The notes under the pieces: model-generated
What the model saw: the letters and a program-made list of their open reading frames with translations, nothing else
Databases searched by the model: none
What the model was told of the DNA's origin: nothing
In this document: positions 15,212-22,334 of the stretch, in pieces
Position numbering within the stretch: position 1 is the first letter of the stretch
Layout of the letters: every line of letters begins with the position of its first letter
NCBI GenBank assembly: GCA_905372265.1
Contig: CAJPOL010000022.1
Span: forward strand, 1-22,334
Reading direction: 5' to 3'
Source of the DNA: an uncultured Treponema sp.
GTDB lineage: Bacteria > Spirochaetota > Spirochaetia > Treponematales > Treponemataceae
DNA: 22,334 bases
Translations under genes and position numbers: made by a program

Positions 15212-15229
15212 TTACGAAGCTCTTATGCT
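15201..15229 (+). promoter_or_regulatory. Weak promoter-like pair before tilS
   Basis: TTGCTT (15201-15206), a 17-nt spacer and TATGCT (15224-15229), 11 nt before the tilS ATG. Both boxes are imperfect; the spacing is right and no Shine-Dalgarno is present. Confidence 0.3.
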
Positions 15230-15240
15230 GCCTTATTCTT

Positions 15241-16629
15241 ATGCAGACTCATCCGCTCATTGAAACCGTATTGACAACGCTTAAGCCCTATATCGGCGAT
15301 ACGCCCCGTCATTTTCTTCTTGCCTGTTCAGGCGGGGCTGATTCTACGGCCTTACTGCTCATTTTTCATCGCTTACAACAGCAGCTTTCATGCCGGTTGT
15401 CTGCGGTAACGGTCAATCATAATATCAGAAGCGCTGCGGAAAGCGCGGCGGATGCTCAATTCGTTGCAGACCTCTGCCGGAATCTAAGGCCGCCGGTACC
15501 CTGTCTTATCAAAGAAATACCCTCAGGCACGGTAGCCCGCTGCGCTGCAAAGCGGAAACGGGGCATCGAAGACGCTGCTCGGCTCCTGCGCTACCGCATA
15601 TTTGAAAAAACTGCGGCAGCCGTTCATGCCGATTTTATTGTAACTGCTCATAATAAAAACGATGCCTATGAAACCGTCCTTATGCGGATGTTTCAGGGAG
15701 GAGGAACGGAAAGCCTGCATACCATGCCGGTACAGCGCGGCATCTATTTGCGGCCGCTTGTTACGGAAAGCCGCCTCGGCCTAGAAGCATTTTTACGGCA
15801 GCAAGGCGTTTCGTGGCGCGAAGATTCCACCAATGCGGAGAACCGTTACCTGCGGAACCGCATCAGGCATTTTCTCATACCGGCGCTGACGGAGACATTC
15901 GGCTCATGGATGCCGGGTTTTGATAAAACAGTACGGCGGATTTCGCTTGATTGCGCTTTCTGCAATGCCGTACTGCAAGATGCCCGCGCCGCTGCCGGAA
16001 TAAAAAGCGAATGGCAGATATGCAGACACGGCGCGCTGAAACTTTCCGCAGCCTTTTTCTTCGGCCTCTCCCCTGCTTTGCGGCTTAAAGTCCTTGAGCA
16101 CGGCTGCCGCCGCCTCAACGTACGGGAACGGATACCGGCAGGCATTCTCTTCCGCATGGCCGAATGCGTCCCGCAGACCGCCATCACAGCGGCAGGCAAT
16201 CTAAGATTGGAAACGCACGGAGAACACATCTTCCTCTTTAAAAGCGCCGCATACCGGCAGTGGCGCAGCCGCGCTCCTTACAGTATATATATAGAAAAAA
16301 CCGGCAGCTATGCATACCCGCTCGGAAAACTTGACGTCTATGCAACCGGCTGCGGCATCTTTGTAAAAGACAGCGCCGATCCTAAAATCGGTATCGGCCC
16401 TGTTATCCTCCCCCTGACAGTACGGAACAGGTGCGGCGGCGACCGTATTGCTACGAGCGGCGGAGGCTCAAAAAAGGTAAAAAAAATTTTAAATGAGTGG
16501 GCTGTTGATTCACTGAGCCGTGATCTTTTGCCGATTATAATAGAGAATAATCATCTGCGCGCCTTATACGGCAGTCCGCTCGGATATAAAAACTGGTTTG
16601 TGGAGGAAAATAGCAATGCCGGCATATAA
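15241..16629 (+). CDS. tilS: tRNA(Ile)-lysidine synthetase
   Basis: A 462-residue TilS, which uses ATP to attach lysine to C34 of the tRNA-Ile with anticodon CAU, changing it to read AUA; it is essential in most bacteria. The ATP-pyrophosphatase P-loop is SGGADST (30-36). Downstream family features are TVNHNIR, IVTAHNKNDAYETVLMR and the RYLRNRIRHFLIP region. The C-terminal TilS domain is present, ending RCGGDRI, SKKVKKILNEW and ALYGSPLGY. ATG 15241 is preferred because upstream in-frame starts would overlap the permease gene and add a sequence not seen in TilS. No Shine-Dalgarno is seen. Its 3' end overlaps the next gene by 14 nt. Confidence 0.93.
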   Translation: MQTHPLIETVLTTLKPYIGDTPRHFLLACSGGADSTALLLIFHRLQQQLSCRLSAVTVNHNIRSAAESAADAQFVADLCRNLRPPVPCLIKEIPSGTVARCAAKRKRGIEDAARLLRYRIFEKTAAAVHADFIVTAHNKNDAYETVLMRMFQGGGTESLHTMPVQRGIYLRPLVTESRLGLEAFLRQQGVSWREDSTNAENRYLRNRIRHFLIPALTETFGSWMPGFDKTVRRISLDCAFCNAVLQDARAAAGIKSEWQICRHGALKLSAAFFFGLSPALRLKVLEHGCRRLNVRERIPAGILFRMAECVPQTAITAAGNLRLETHGEHIFLFKSAAYRQWRSRAPYSIYIEKTGSYAYPLGKLDVYATGCGIFVKDSADPKIGIGPVILPLTVRNRCGGDRIATSGGGSKKVKKILNEWAVDSLSRDLLPIIIENNHLRALYGSPLGYKNWFVEENSNAGI

Positions 16630-18682
16630 GAAATCCTTTCTATCATTTGTGTGTGTATTATTTGTCATATTCACGGTAGCAAAAGCGCATACACAGGAAA
16701 TAAAAGCGCCGTCTCAAAATACGAACGGCACATACGCGCTTGAGTATTTGACAAAAGCAGCAAAAAGCTATGCGGCAGGAGATTATGCGCATACGCTTGA
16801 ATATGTACGGAAAGGACAGTCATACGATAATTCCTTAGCCGATTTTTCATACTTGGAAGCGCAGTGCTTGATGCAGTTGGGAGAAAGCCGCGCAAAAGCG
16901 CTTGCAGCAGCGGAACAAGCTGCGGTCTCCGGCCTAACGTACCATGTATTCGATTTGGAAGCCGTTACACTGCTTTTAGGGCAACTCTATGTCGAAACCT
17001 GCCGCTACACCGATGCAATAACCGTACTCAATACGTTGCCCTTTCCGTCCGCCGACAGCGATTTTTATTATGCATGGGCGCTCTACGGACTTGGACAGGA
17101 AGAAAAAGCGCGGGAGCATATCGCGATTTCGCTTGACCGCTGGAGTTTCGATCCGCGCTTTCCAACGCTGTTTTTCTTACAAGAACGGAGTAAACCGGTC
17201 AGCCGTTCGGGAAAAAGGCTCGCCGATATGCTGATGCAGCAGCTTCCGGTATGGCTTGAGCGGGAACCTTCGATAGCAGTATATGCAGCGCCTTTTGATC
17301 CTAACCCGCGCGAGAACAATCGCCGGCTCAAAATATACCGGAATATGTATCGGGGGAATGAGAAAGCGCGGGACGGCAAAACGCAGCTTTCCGCTATTTT
17401 GGCGGAACTCCGCTACGGCGTTATCGATGAAAAAACAGCCGTCAAAGAATTCTTTTCGGTAAAAACACAGCATATTATCAAAAAGCCGGTAAACGGAAAA
17501 AAAGCGCTGCCGGTCATCTACTCCGATCAGCTGATAGAACTCTGCCGTCTTGTCGGTATGGTATCGGTACGGCAAAATATTGCAGACCGGCTCAAAATAT
17601 TCACAGGCGTCATAGCGGAAGACGGAAACCATGACGGCATCCTTTCATCGGCAGTCTTTTTTGAACAGGGCCGTCCCGTGTCGGCTTTTTTCGATCCTAA
17701 CCAAGATGAGACCTACGATTATCAAGTCATCTGTAATTTCGGTGCGCCCGATGTCATTACAACCGCAAAAAACGGTTATACCGTTCGGTACGACACCTAC
17801 CCCGCTATACGTTCAATAGTGCAAAAGGAGAACAAGGCAACCTATACGCTCCGTCCGTTTGCCCTCCGCTGGAAACCGGTAGAACAGCACGAATTCGAGC
17901 TCAACCTTAAAAACAGCGAAGTGAATGCAGAGCCGTTTTTTACCTTACGGCTGCGGGACACTGTCAGCCTTTTACAGGAATCCGATATTCTATTTACAAC
18001 GCTCTACCGGGATGAGCCGAGTACGAGGGTAAAAGATACATTCTATCGGACTCACTTTGAAAAAGGCAGTATTATTTCAGTTGAAACGAGAAAAAATGCA
18101 AAAACCGTTGCGCACGCACGGTATCGGAACGGCGCATTGGTTGAAAAAATTTTTGACTATGATGAAGACGGTTTTTTTGAAGTAACCGAACGCTATAATC
18201 AATACGGAGAAATTGAGAAAATTGCAATCGATATCAATAAAAATAAATTATTTGAATATTATGAGCTGTATGATAGAGAAGGAAAGATCGTAAAAAATTG
18301 GGATGAAAATGAAGACGGCATTCCTGAAATACAGTACACGCAGTTTCCTTCAGGCGAAGCTGAAACAGTGTGGCAGCGCAGGTTTTCAGGTCAATCGGTC
18401 TCGGTATTGTATCAAAATGGGGCGCCTGCAAAATTAACGATTGGAAGCAGAGCCTTTCAGCTCATTAAAGAAGACTCCTACCCGCTTTATTGGCTGGGTA
18501 AACGTCCGCACTTTTCCGATAAAATTGCAGAAAAACTTCTGCAAGTATTTAATGAAAGTACCGCCTCAGTAGAATCATACACTGCTATTGCCGGAAACGA
18601 TGAGCTGTATGCTGTCCGTTCGGGAGGTTATATTTTTGTAGAGCTCTTTCCTATTCCGGAATCTGAAGGCGGTAAGCAGTGA
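16616..18682 (+). CDS. Secreted TPR protein with EF-hand-like repeats
   Basis: A 688-residue exported protein. A Sec signal peptide (MPAYKKSFLSFVCVLFVIFT, cut probably after AKA) is followed by TPR-like helices to about residue 200 (LTKAAKSYAAGDYAHTLEYV, AWALYGLGQEEKAREHI). The second half has Asp/Asn-rich loops like calcium-binding DxDxDG motifs: DGNHDG (336), DPNQDE (360), DYDEDG (514), DINKNK (539) and DENEDG (563), spaced 24-25 residues within each cluster and alternating with strands such as YNQYGEIEKIA. The start at 16616 has GGAGG upstream and gives a clean signal peptide; an alternative TTG at 16598 would not. It overlaps tilS by 14 nt and the protease gene by 4. Function unknown; an envelope or periplasmic scaffold role is inference. 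Confidence 0.85.
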   Translation: MPAYKKSFLSFVCVLFVIFTVAKAHTQEIKAPSQNTNGTYALEYLTKAAKSYAAGDYAHTLEYVRKGQSYDNSLADFSYLEAQCLMQLGESRAKALAAAEQAAVSGLTYHVFDLEAVTLLLGQLYVETCRYTDAITVLNTLPFPSADSDFYYAWALYGLGQEEKAREHIAISLDRWSFDPRFPTLFFLQERSKPVSRSGKRLADMLMQQLPVWLEREPSIAVYAAPFDPNPRENNRRLKIYRNMYRGNEKARDGKTQLSAILAELRYGVIDEKTAVKEFFSVKTQHIIKKPVNGKKALPVIYSDQLIELCRLVGMVSVRQNIADRLKIFTGVIAEDGNHDGILSSAVFFEQGRPVSAFFDPNQDETYDYQVICNFGAPDVITTAKNGYTVRYDTYPAIRSIVQKENKATYTLRPFALRWKPVEQHEFELNLKNSEVNAEPFFTLRLRDTVSLLQESDILFTTLYRDEPSTRVKDTFYRTHFEKGSIISVETRKNAKTVAHARYRNGALVEKIFDYDEDGFFEVTERYNQYGEIEKIAIDINKNKLFEYYELYDREGKIVKNWDENEDGIPEIQYTQFPSGEAETVWQRRFSGQSVSVLYQNGAPAKLTIGSRAFQLIKEDSYPLYWLGKRPHFSDKIAEKLLQVFNESTASVESYTAIAGNDELYAVRSGGYIFVELFPIPESEGGKQ

Positions 18683-20379
18683 GGCGTCTGGTTTTTCTCA
18701 TTATCACGGCCGTTTTAGTTTTCTGCACCGGCTGCGTCAGCCCACGCTCCGAGTTTCCCGATCCGATTGACTATACCGACGGCGGAGCGGTTATCCATGA
18801 AATGACGCATATCCGAAACTTCATGGCGGAAAAACCGCTTGAGGCGCTGGTACGGGCAAAACGTTTAACGCTCTATACCGAAAATACTCAAGAAATCACC
18901 GCATTATATCAAGAAGCGGAATCAAACGTAGAAGCTCTTTTTGAGGAAACGGTCAAAGCGGAGCAGTGGGCGGATGCCATACGGATATTCAGATCATTGA
19001 CCGTACTCAAGGCTCCTCCCGCACAGTGGTCGGAAGAAAAGCTCTTAACAGCGCAGCGGAACGCATGGAAAGACAAAGGCTATATCAATTTGCTGCACAC
19101 TCAGACAGAAAAGCAGCCCGCTCATGAATTGCCCCCCTCTATTCAAACCGTACGGAATATGATTCAAGGCACCGTTACCGTATGGGTTGACCGCGGCATT
19201 ACGATCGAAAAAGGACTTGGCCGCGCGGATAGGATGATAGGTTCAGGCTTTTTTATTGACAACAAAGGCCATGTCATCACCAACTACCACGTTATTCAAA
19301 GCGAAGTCGATCCTAAATATGAAGGGTATTCCCGCGTATACATTAAAATGCCGGATAATACGGCAGTAAGAATACCGGCAAAAGTTATCGGCTGGGATCC
19401 CGTTTTCGACCTTGCGCTCCTAAAGACGGAAATAACGCCTCCCGTTTACTTCTCACTCGGCTCCTCAGACGATTTAAATGTCGGGAGCAAAATTTATGCC
19501 ATCGGATCTCCAGCCGGATTGGAGCAAACTCTGACCTCAGGCATTGTTTCGGCTCAAAACCGCCGCCTTTTGTCATTAGGCAGCGTATTGCAAATTGATG
19601 CGCCGGTTAATCACGGCAGTTCAGGCGGTCCGATCATCGATGAAGCGGGACGGGTACAAGCGATTGTTTTTGCAGGACTTGAGCGGCAAGAAGGCTTGAA
19701 TTTTGCCATTCCCGTCGAGCTCTTAAAATCGATACTTCCGCAGCTTTATGCCGGTGGTAAAATAGGCCATGCGTGGATGGGCGCCTACGGTCAAACAAGT
19801 AAAGAGGAAATTGCCCCGCAAAAAGGAGCGGAACTTGTGTATGCGCTGCCGGCAGGCCCTGCTTCACAGATACCGACCGGAACGGTCATTACGGAAATAA
19901 ACGGCGTCCGTACCGCTAACCTTGAAGCGCTGCAAGCCGAACTGATGCGTTTTACCGCCGATACCATTATCCGCGTTTCCGGTTACGAGCCCGCCCCGGA
20001 AGGAACTGAGGGGGATACGGCGCCCCCTGAAACCCGGCAAAAAAAAGATTGGTTTGTATTACTGGAAAACCGCCCCGAAAATCCTGCGGAACAGGTGTAT
20101 AAGCGAGATCGTCCTTCCCGCGCCGTATTGCCGCTCTATGGAATCACGCTTGAAAATGCCGGCTGGAAAAAATCGTTCCGTATAACCGGCGTTCTGCAAG
20201 GAAGCTATGCCGATGAAGCAGGCTTTACGGTAGGAGATTATTTTGAACTTCGCAGTATGGAGCTTGACTCCGAATACGAAATAGTGCGCACCCGCATTTA
20301 CACACAGCGGCGGAAGGCGGCGTTCGTCGACTCGTTTATGGAAATAGGGGCATATCTGGATAGCCCATCGTATTTTTAA
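18679..20379 (+). CDS. HtrA/DegP-like serine protease lipoprotein
   Basis: A 566-residue trypsin-like protease of the HtrA class. The signal MRRLVFLIITAVLVF ends in a relaxed lipobox FCTGC, predicting lipidation at C19. Residues about 35-150 are a helical, TPR-like region not seen in standard DegP. The protease domain (about 160-345) has the triad H204 (TNYHV), D244 (FDLALLK) and S315 (HGSSGGP). A PDZ-like domain follows (about 355-430; GPASQIPTGTVITEINGVRT), then a second, weaker PDZ-like region (about 485-530; GSYADEAGFTVGDYFEL). The start is GTG at 18679, overlapping the TPR gene's TGA as GTGA, which couples their translation. Likely an envelope quality-control or processing protease whose partner is the TPR protein (inference). 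Usual symbol htrA or degP not assigned because of the extra N-terminal domain. Confidence 0.9.
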   Translation: MRRLVFLIITAVLVFCTGCVSPRSEFPDPIDYTDGGAVIHEMTHIRNFMAEKPLEALVRAKRLTLYTENTQEITALYQEAESNVEALFEETVKAEQWADAIRIFRSLTVLKAPPAQWSEEKLLTAQRNAWKDKGYINLLHTQTEKQPAHELPPSIQTVRNMIQGTVTVWVDRGITIEKGLGRADRMIGSGFFIDNKGHVITNYHVIQSEVDPKYEGYSRVYIKMPDNTAVRIPAKVIGWDPVFDLALLKTEITPPVYFSLGSSDDLNVGSKIYAIGSPAGLEQTLTSGIVSAQNRRLLSLGSVLQIDAPVNHGSSGGPIIDEAGRVQAIVFAGLERQEGLNFAIPVELLKSILPQLYAGGKIGHAWMGAYGQTSKEEIAPQKGAELVYALPAGPASQIPTGTVITEINGVRTANLEALQAELMRFTADTIIRVSGYEPAPEGTEGDTAPPETRQKKDWFVLLENRPENPAEQVYKRDRPSRAVLPLYGITLENAGWKKSFRITGVLQGSYADEAGFTVGDYFELRSMELDSEYEIVRTRIYTQRRKAAFVDSFMEIGAYLDSPSYF

Positions 20380-20425
20380 AGGCAGGCCGGTTTTACAGAC
20401 GCCTTGCTGTTTTATGGAGTCTTAG

Positions 20426-21418
20426 ATGAGTATTTATGTTGAAAATCTTTGTAAACGGTTTGAATACTATAAAAAAGAAGAAGGGCTAAAAGGATCGTTT
20501 AAGAATATCTTTCACCGGAAAAAACTGATAAAGCATGCGGTTGACGGTATTTCGTTCTCGGTACCGCAAGGAGAAATCCTTGCGCTGCTGGGTCCGAACG
20601 GCGCCGGAAAAACTACAACGCTGAAAATGCTTTCGGGGATTTTGTACCCGACATCGGGAACGGCGCAGGTGGCGGGTTTTATACCATGGGAGCGGAAAAC
20701 GGCGTTTAAGAAACAGTTCGCTATTGTGATGGGGCAAAAAAATCAGCTGTGGCCCGACTTGCCTGCCCGGGAAACATTCCGGCTTAATCAGTACATGTAC
20801 GAAATCCCCGATAAAGAATTTAAGAAAAACCTTGCCGAATTGACGGAACTGTTATCCGCCGAACAGGTACTGGATGTACAGGTGCGCCGGCTCTCGCTCG
20901 GAGAGCGGATGAAAATGGAGCTGATCGCCTCGCTCTTACACCGTCCGTCCGTTCTCTTTTTGGATGAACCGACTATCGGTCTTGATATTATCGCGCAGAA
21001 AAAGATCAGAGAGTTTATCCGCTCATACAACGAACAGACAAAAACGACGATTATTCTCACTAGTCATTCCATGCAGGACATAGAAGCGCTGTCGCGCCGT
21101 GCAATCATTATCAACAACGGCATTGCTGTTTACGACGGCTCGCTGGAAAATATCCGCAGTGCATTAGGTCAGAAGAAAATCCTCAAAATAAAAACGGCTC
21201 AGGCTGTTCCGCTTGAGCGGCTTGCGGCATACGGAACGGTACGGAAAAACGAAGACGGCTGCATCACTCTTGAAGCGCCGAAGGAATCGCTCAAACGCAT
21301 ATCAATTGAGCTGTTTGAAGCCTTTGATCTTGAAGATTTTACTGTTGAAGACCTCCCGCTCGAAGAAAGTATTGAGGTCTTTTTTACAACCGGCCGCAGA
21401 GACGGAAGCGCCGGTTAA
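20426..21418 (+). CDS. ABC-2-type transporter ATPase
   Basis: A 330-residue cytoplasmic ATPase of the group paired with two ABC-2-type permeases (COG4586-like, from pattern). Walker A is GPNGAGKTT (56-64), Q-loop GQKNQ, signature LSLGE (156-160), Walker B VLFLDE (176-181), D-loop GLD, and switch His H214 in TSHSMQD. A C-terminal tail of about 80 residues follows the ATPase. The motif LSLGERMKMEL and the long insertion between the first strand and Walker A (YYKKEEGLKGSFKNIFHRKK) are typical of this group. Shine-Dalgarno GGAG lies eight bases before the ATG. It starts a three-gene set whose cargo cannot be inferred from sequence. Confidence 0.93.
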   Translation: MSIYVENLCKRFEYYKKEEGLKGSFKNIFHRKKLIKHAVDGISFSVPQGEILALLGPNGAGKTTTLKMLSGILYPTSGTAQVAGFIPWERKTAFKKQFAIVMGQKNQLWPDLPARETFRLNQYMYEIPDKEFKKNLAELTELLSAEQVLDVQVRRLSLGERMKMELIASLLHRPSVLFLDEPTIGLDIIAQKKIREFIRSYNEQTKTTIILTSHSMQDIEALSRRAIIINNGIAVYDGSLENIRSALGQKKILKIKTAQAVPLERLAAYGTVRKNEDGCITLEAPKESLKRISIELFEAFDLEDFTVEDLPLEESIEVFFTTGRRDGSAG

Positions 21419-21430
21419 AGGAAGTCTGCA

Positions 21431-22228
21431 ATGCGTACGTACCTGCATGTTTTTTCACTCGGTATACAAACTTCGCTTGAATACCGCAGCGATTTGTATT
21501 TAAGCTTATTCAGTACGGTTTTCCCGACGATTTTACAGCTGTATATATGGCAAGCAATTTATACCTCCCCCGATATGGTATACCAAGGCTATACATATCC
21601 GCAGATTGTGCTGTACAGTCTGATGTCGGGGCTGGTTACAAAGCTGACGTCGTGCGGATTTGAGTACCGTATCGGCGAAGATATAAAATCGGGCGGCCTG
21701 AATAAGTTTATTGTGCGGCCGGTGAACTATGTGTTCTACTGTTTTTTTGAATTTGAAGGCGCAAAGCTGCTGCCGCTTCTCTTGTTCAGCAGTATAAGCG
21801 TTGTTCTGATCGGTATTGCCTCACGCCTTTTTACCTTTATGCTGAGCGGAAGCGGTATTGCCCTGTGCGCGCTTGCCGTTATCGGCGCGCTGCTTTTGAA
21901 TTTCCTGATCTATTTCTGTATTGCGGCGCTTGCGTTTTGGATTACTGAAATTGTGCGGCTGTTTTCAACCTTTGCCATCATCAGCGTTGTACTTAGCGGA
22001 GGCGTACTGCCGCTGGATATTTTCGGCGAACGTATTGCTCGTGCAGTTGCCTTTTTACCGTTTTCGTATACGGTGCAATTCCCGCTCACCGTTTTGAATG
22101 GACGGTTCAGCGCCGCACAGATACGGCAGGGATTTTATATGCAGCTGATTTGGATTATATTTTTCGCATTCGTTGCCGGCCGTCTATGGAAGACAGGTTT
22201 AAAACGGTACACCGCCGTCGGAGGATAA
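21431..22228 (+). CDS. ABC-2-type transporter permease (first of two)
   Basis: A 265-residue membrane protein with about six hydrophobic segments, starting with an amphipathic N-terminus (MRTYLHVFSLGIQTSLEYRSDLYLSLFS). The segment FEYRIGEDIKSGGLNKFIVRPVNY is the cytoplasmic loop seen in permeases that pair with this ATPase type (COG4587-like). AAAGGA lies eight bases before the ATG, and the gene begins 12 nt after the ATPase stop, so the two are an operon. Whether it exports a lipid, antibiotic or other compound is not visible. Confidence 0.9.
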   Translation: MRTYLHVFSLGIQTSLEYRSDLYLSLFSTVFPTILQLYIWQAIYTSPDMVYQGYTYPQIVLYSLMSGLVTKLTSCGFEYRIGEDIKSGGLNKFIVRPVNYVFYCFFEFEGAKLLPLLLFSSISVVLIGIASRLFTFMLSGSGIALCALAVIGALLLNFLIYFCIAALAFWITEIVRLFSTFAIISVVLSGGVLPLDIFGERIARAVAFLPFSYTVQFPLTVLNGRFSAAQIRQGFYMQLIWIIFFAFVAGRLWKTGLKRYTAVGG

Positions 22229-22238
22229 AAGAGAAACT

Positions 22239-22334
22239 ATGCGTTTACTTCATGCAATAAAATTATTCGGCGCGTTTGCCGCCTGCTCGTTAAAAGCAGA
22301 CCTTGAGTACCGTATCAATTTTGTCTCCAGTATT
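22239..22334 (+). CDS. ABC-2-type transporter permease (second), truncated by window edge
   Basis: The first 32 codons of a gene starting 10 nt after the previous stop. It begins MRLLHAIKLFGAFAACSLKA and continues DLEYRINFVSSI, very like the N-terminus of the preceding permease (a hydrophobic stretch, then LEYR and a membrane-spanning start). This fits the second permease of the ATPase-permease-permease set (COG3694-like). The nearest Shine-Dalgarno-like sequence, GGAGGA, is rather far upstream. The remainder lies outside the window. Confidence 0.8.
   Translation, partial: MRLLHAIKLFGAFAACSLKADLEYRINFVSSI

Noticed and set aside
15088..15240. N-terminal extension of TilS into the permease gene
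   Set aside because: The added 51 residues overlap permease coding sequence in another frame and precede the usual TilS start. They are not family-like.
1..22334. CRISPR arrays, tRNA or rRNA genes, insertion sequences, prophage genes
   Set aside because: No regularly spaced repeats, no tRNA- or rRNA-like sequence and no transposase or integrase reading frame were seen.

Overview
The window looks like a chromosomal segment of a spirochaete, most likely an oral-type Treponema of intermediate G+C (inference). The main clue is the order cheA – cheW fused to a CheR-like domain – cheX – cheY, which is the known treponemal chemotaxis operon layout. Relaxed spirochaetal lipoboxes and an LplB/YtcP-type sugar ABC importer without its own ATPase fit the same group.

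Layout. (1) 1-1803: a minus-strand comF-like phosphoribosyltransferase and a minus-strand RRM RNA-binding protein gene with a predicted leader of about 145 nt. (2) 1804-6630: the plus-strand chemotaxis operon, with a probable overlooked 31-codon gene between cheW-cheR and cheX, closed by a strong terminator. (3) 6688-10131, minus strand: an atypical response regulator whose phospho-acceptor Asp appears to be replaced by Glu, a lepA (EF4) gene broken by a frameshifting deletion, and an AraC-family regulator. (4) 10132-15211: a divergent regulatory region with two direct repeats 21 bp apart, then a plus-strand carbohydrate operon of Gfo/Idh/MocA oxidoreductase, lipoprotein substrate-binding protein and two permeases. 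A large hairpin separates the binding-protein gene from the permease genes. (5) 15241-20379: tilS, a secreted TPR protein with EF-hand-like loops repeated about every 24 residues, and a lipoprotein HtrA-type serine protease, all overlapping head to tail. (6) 20426-22334: an ABC-2-type transporter, with ATPase, permease and the start of a second permease cut by the window edge.

How the genes work together. CheA, the CheW part of the fusion and CheY form the signalling path from chemoreceptors to the flagellar motor, and CheX dephosphorylates CheY-P. The AraC protein is placed to switch on the adjacent sugar-uptake operon by binding beside its -35 box and may limit its own promoter. TilS is housekeeping tRNA modification. 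The TPR protein and the HtrA-like lipoprotein overlap by GTGA and probably act together in the envelope (inference).

A pattern seen across the window: genes that appear to be first in their transcript (comF, cheA, lepA, araC, tilS) have a -10-like hexamer 6-11 nt before the start codon and no Shine-Dalgarno, whereas operon-internal genes and genes with a predicted leader have clear Shine-Dalgarno sequences. This suggests leaderless transcripts.
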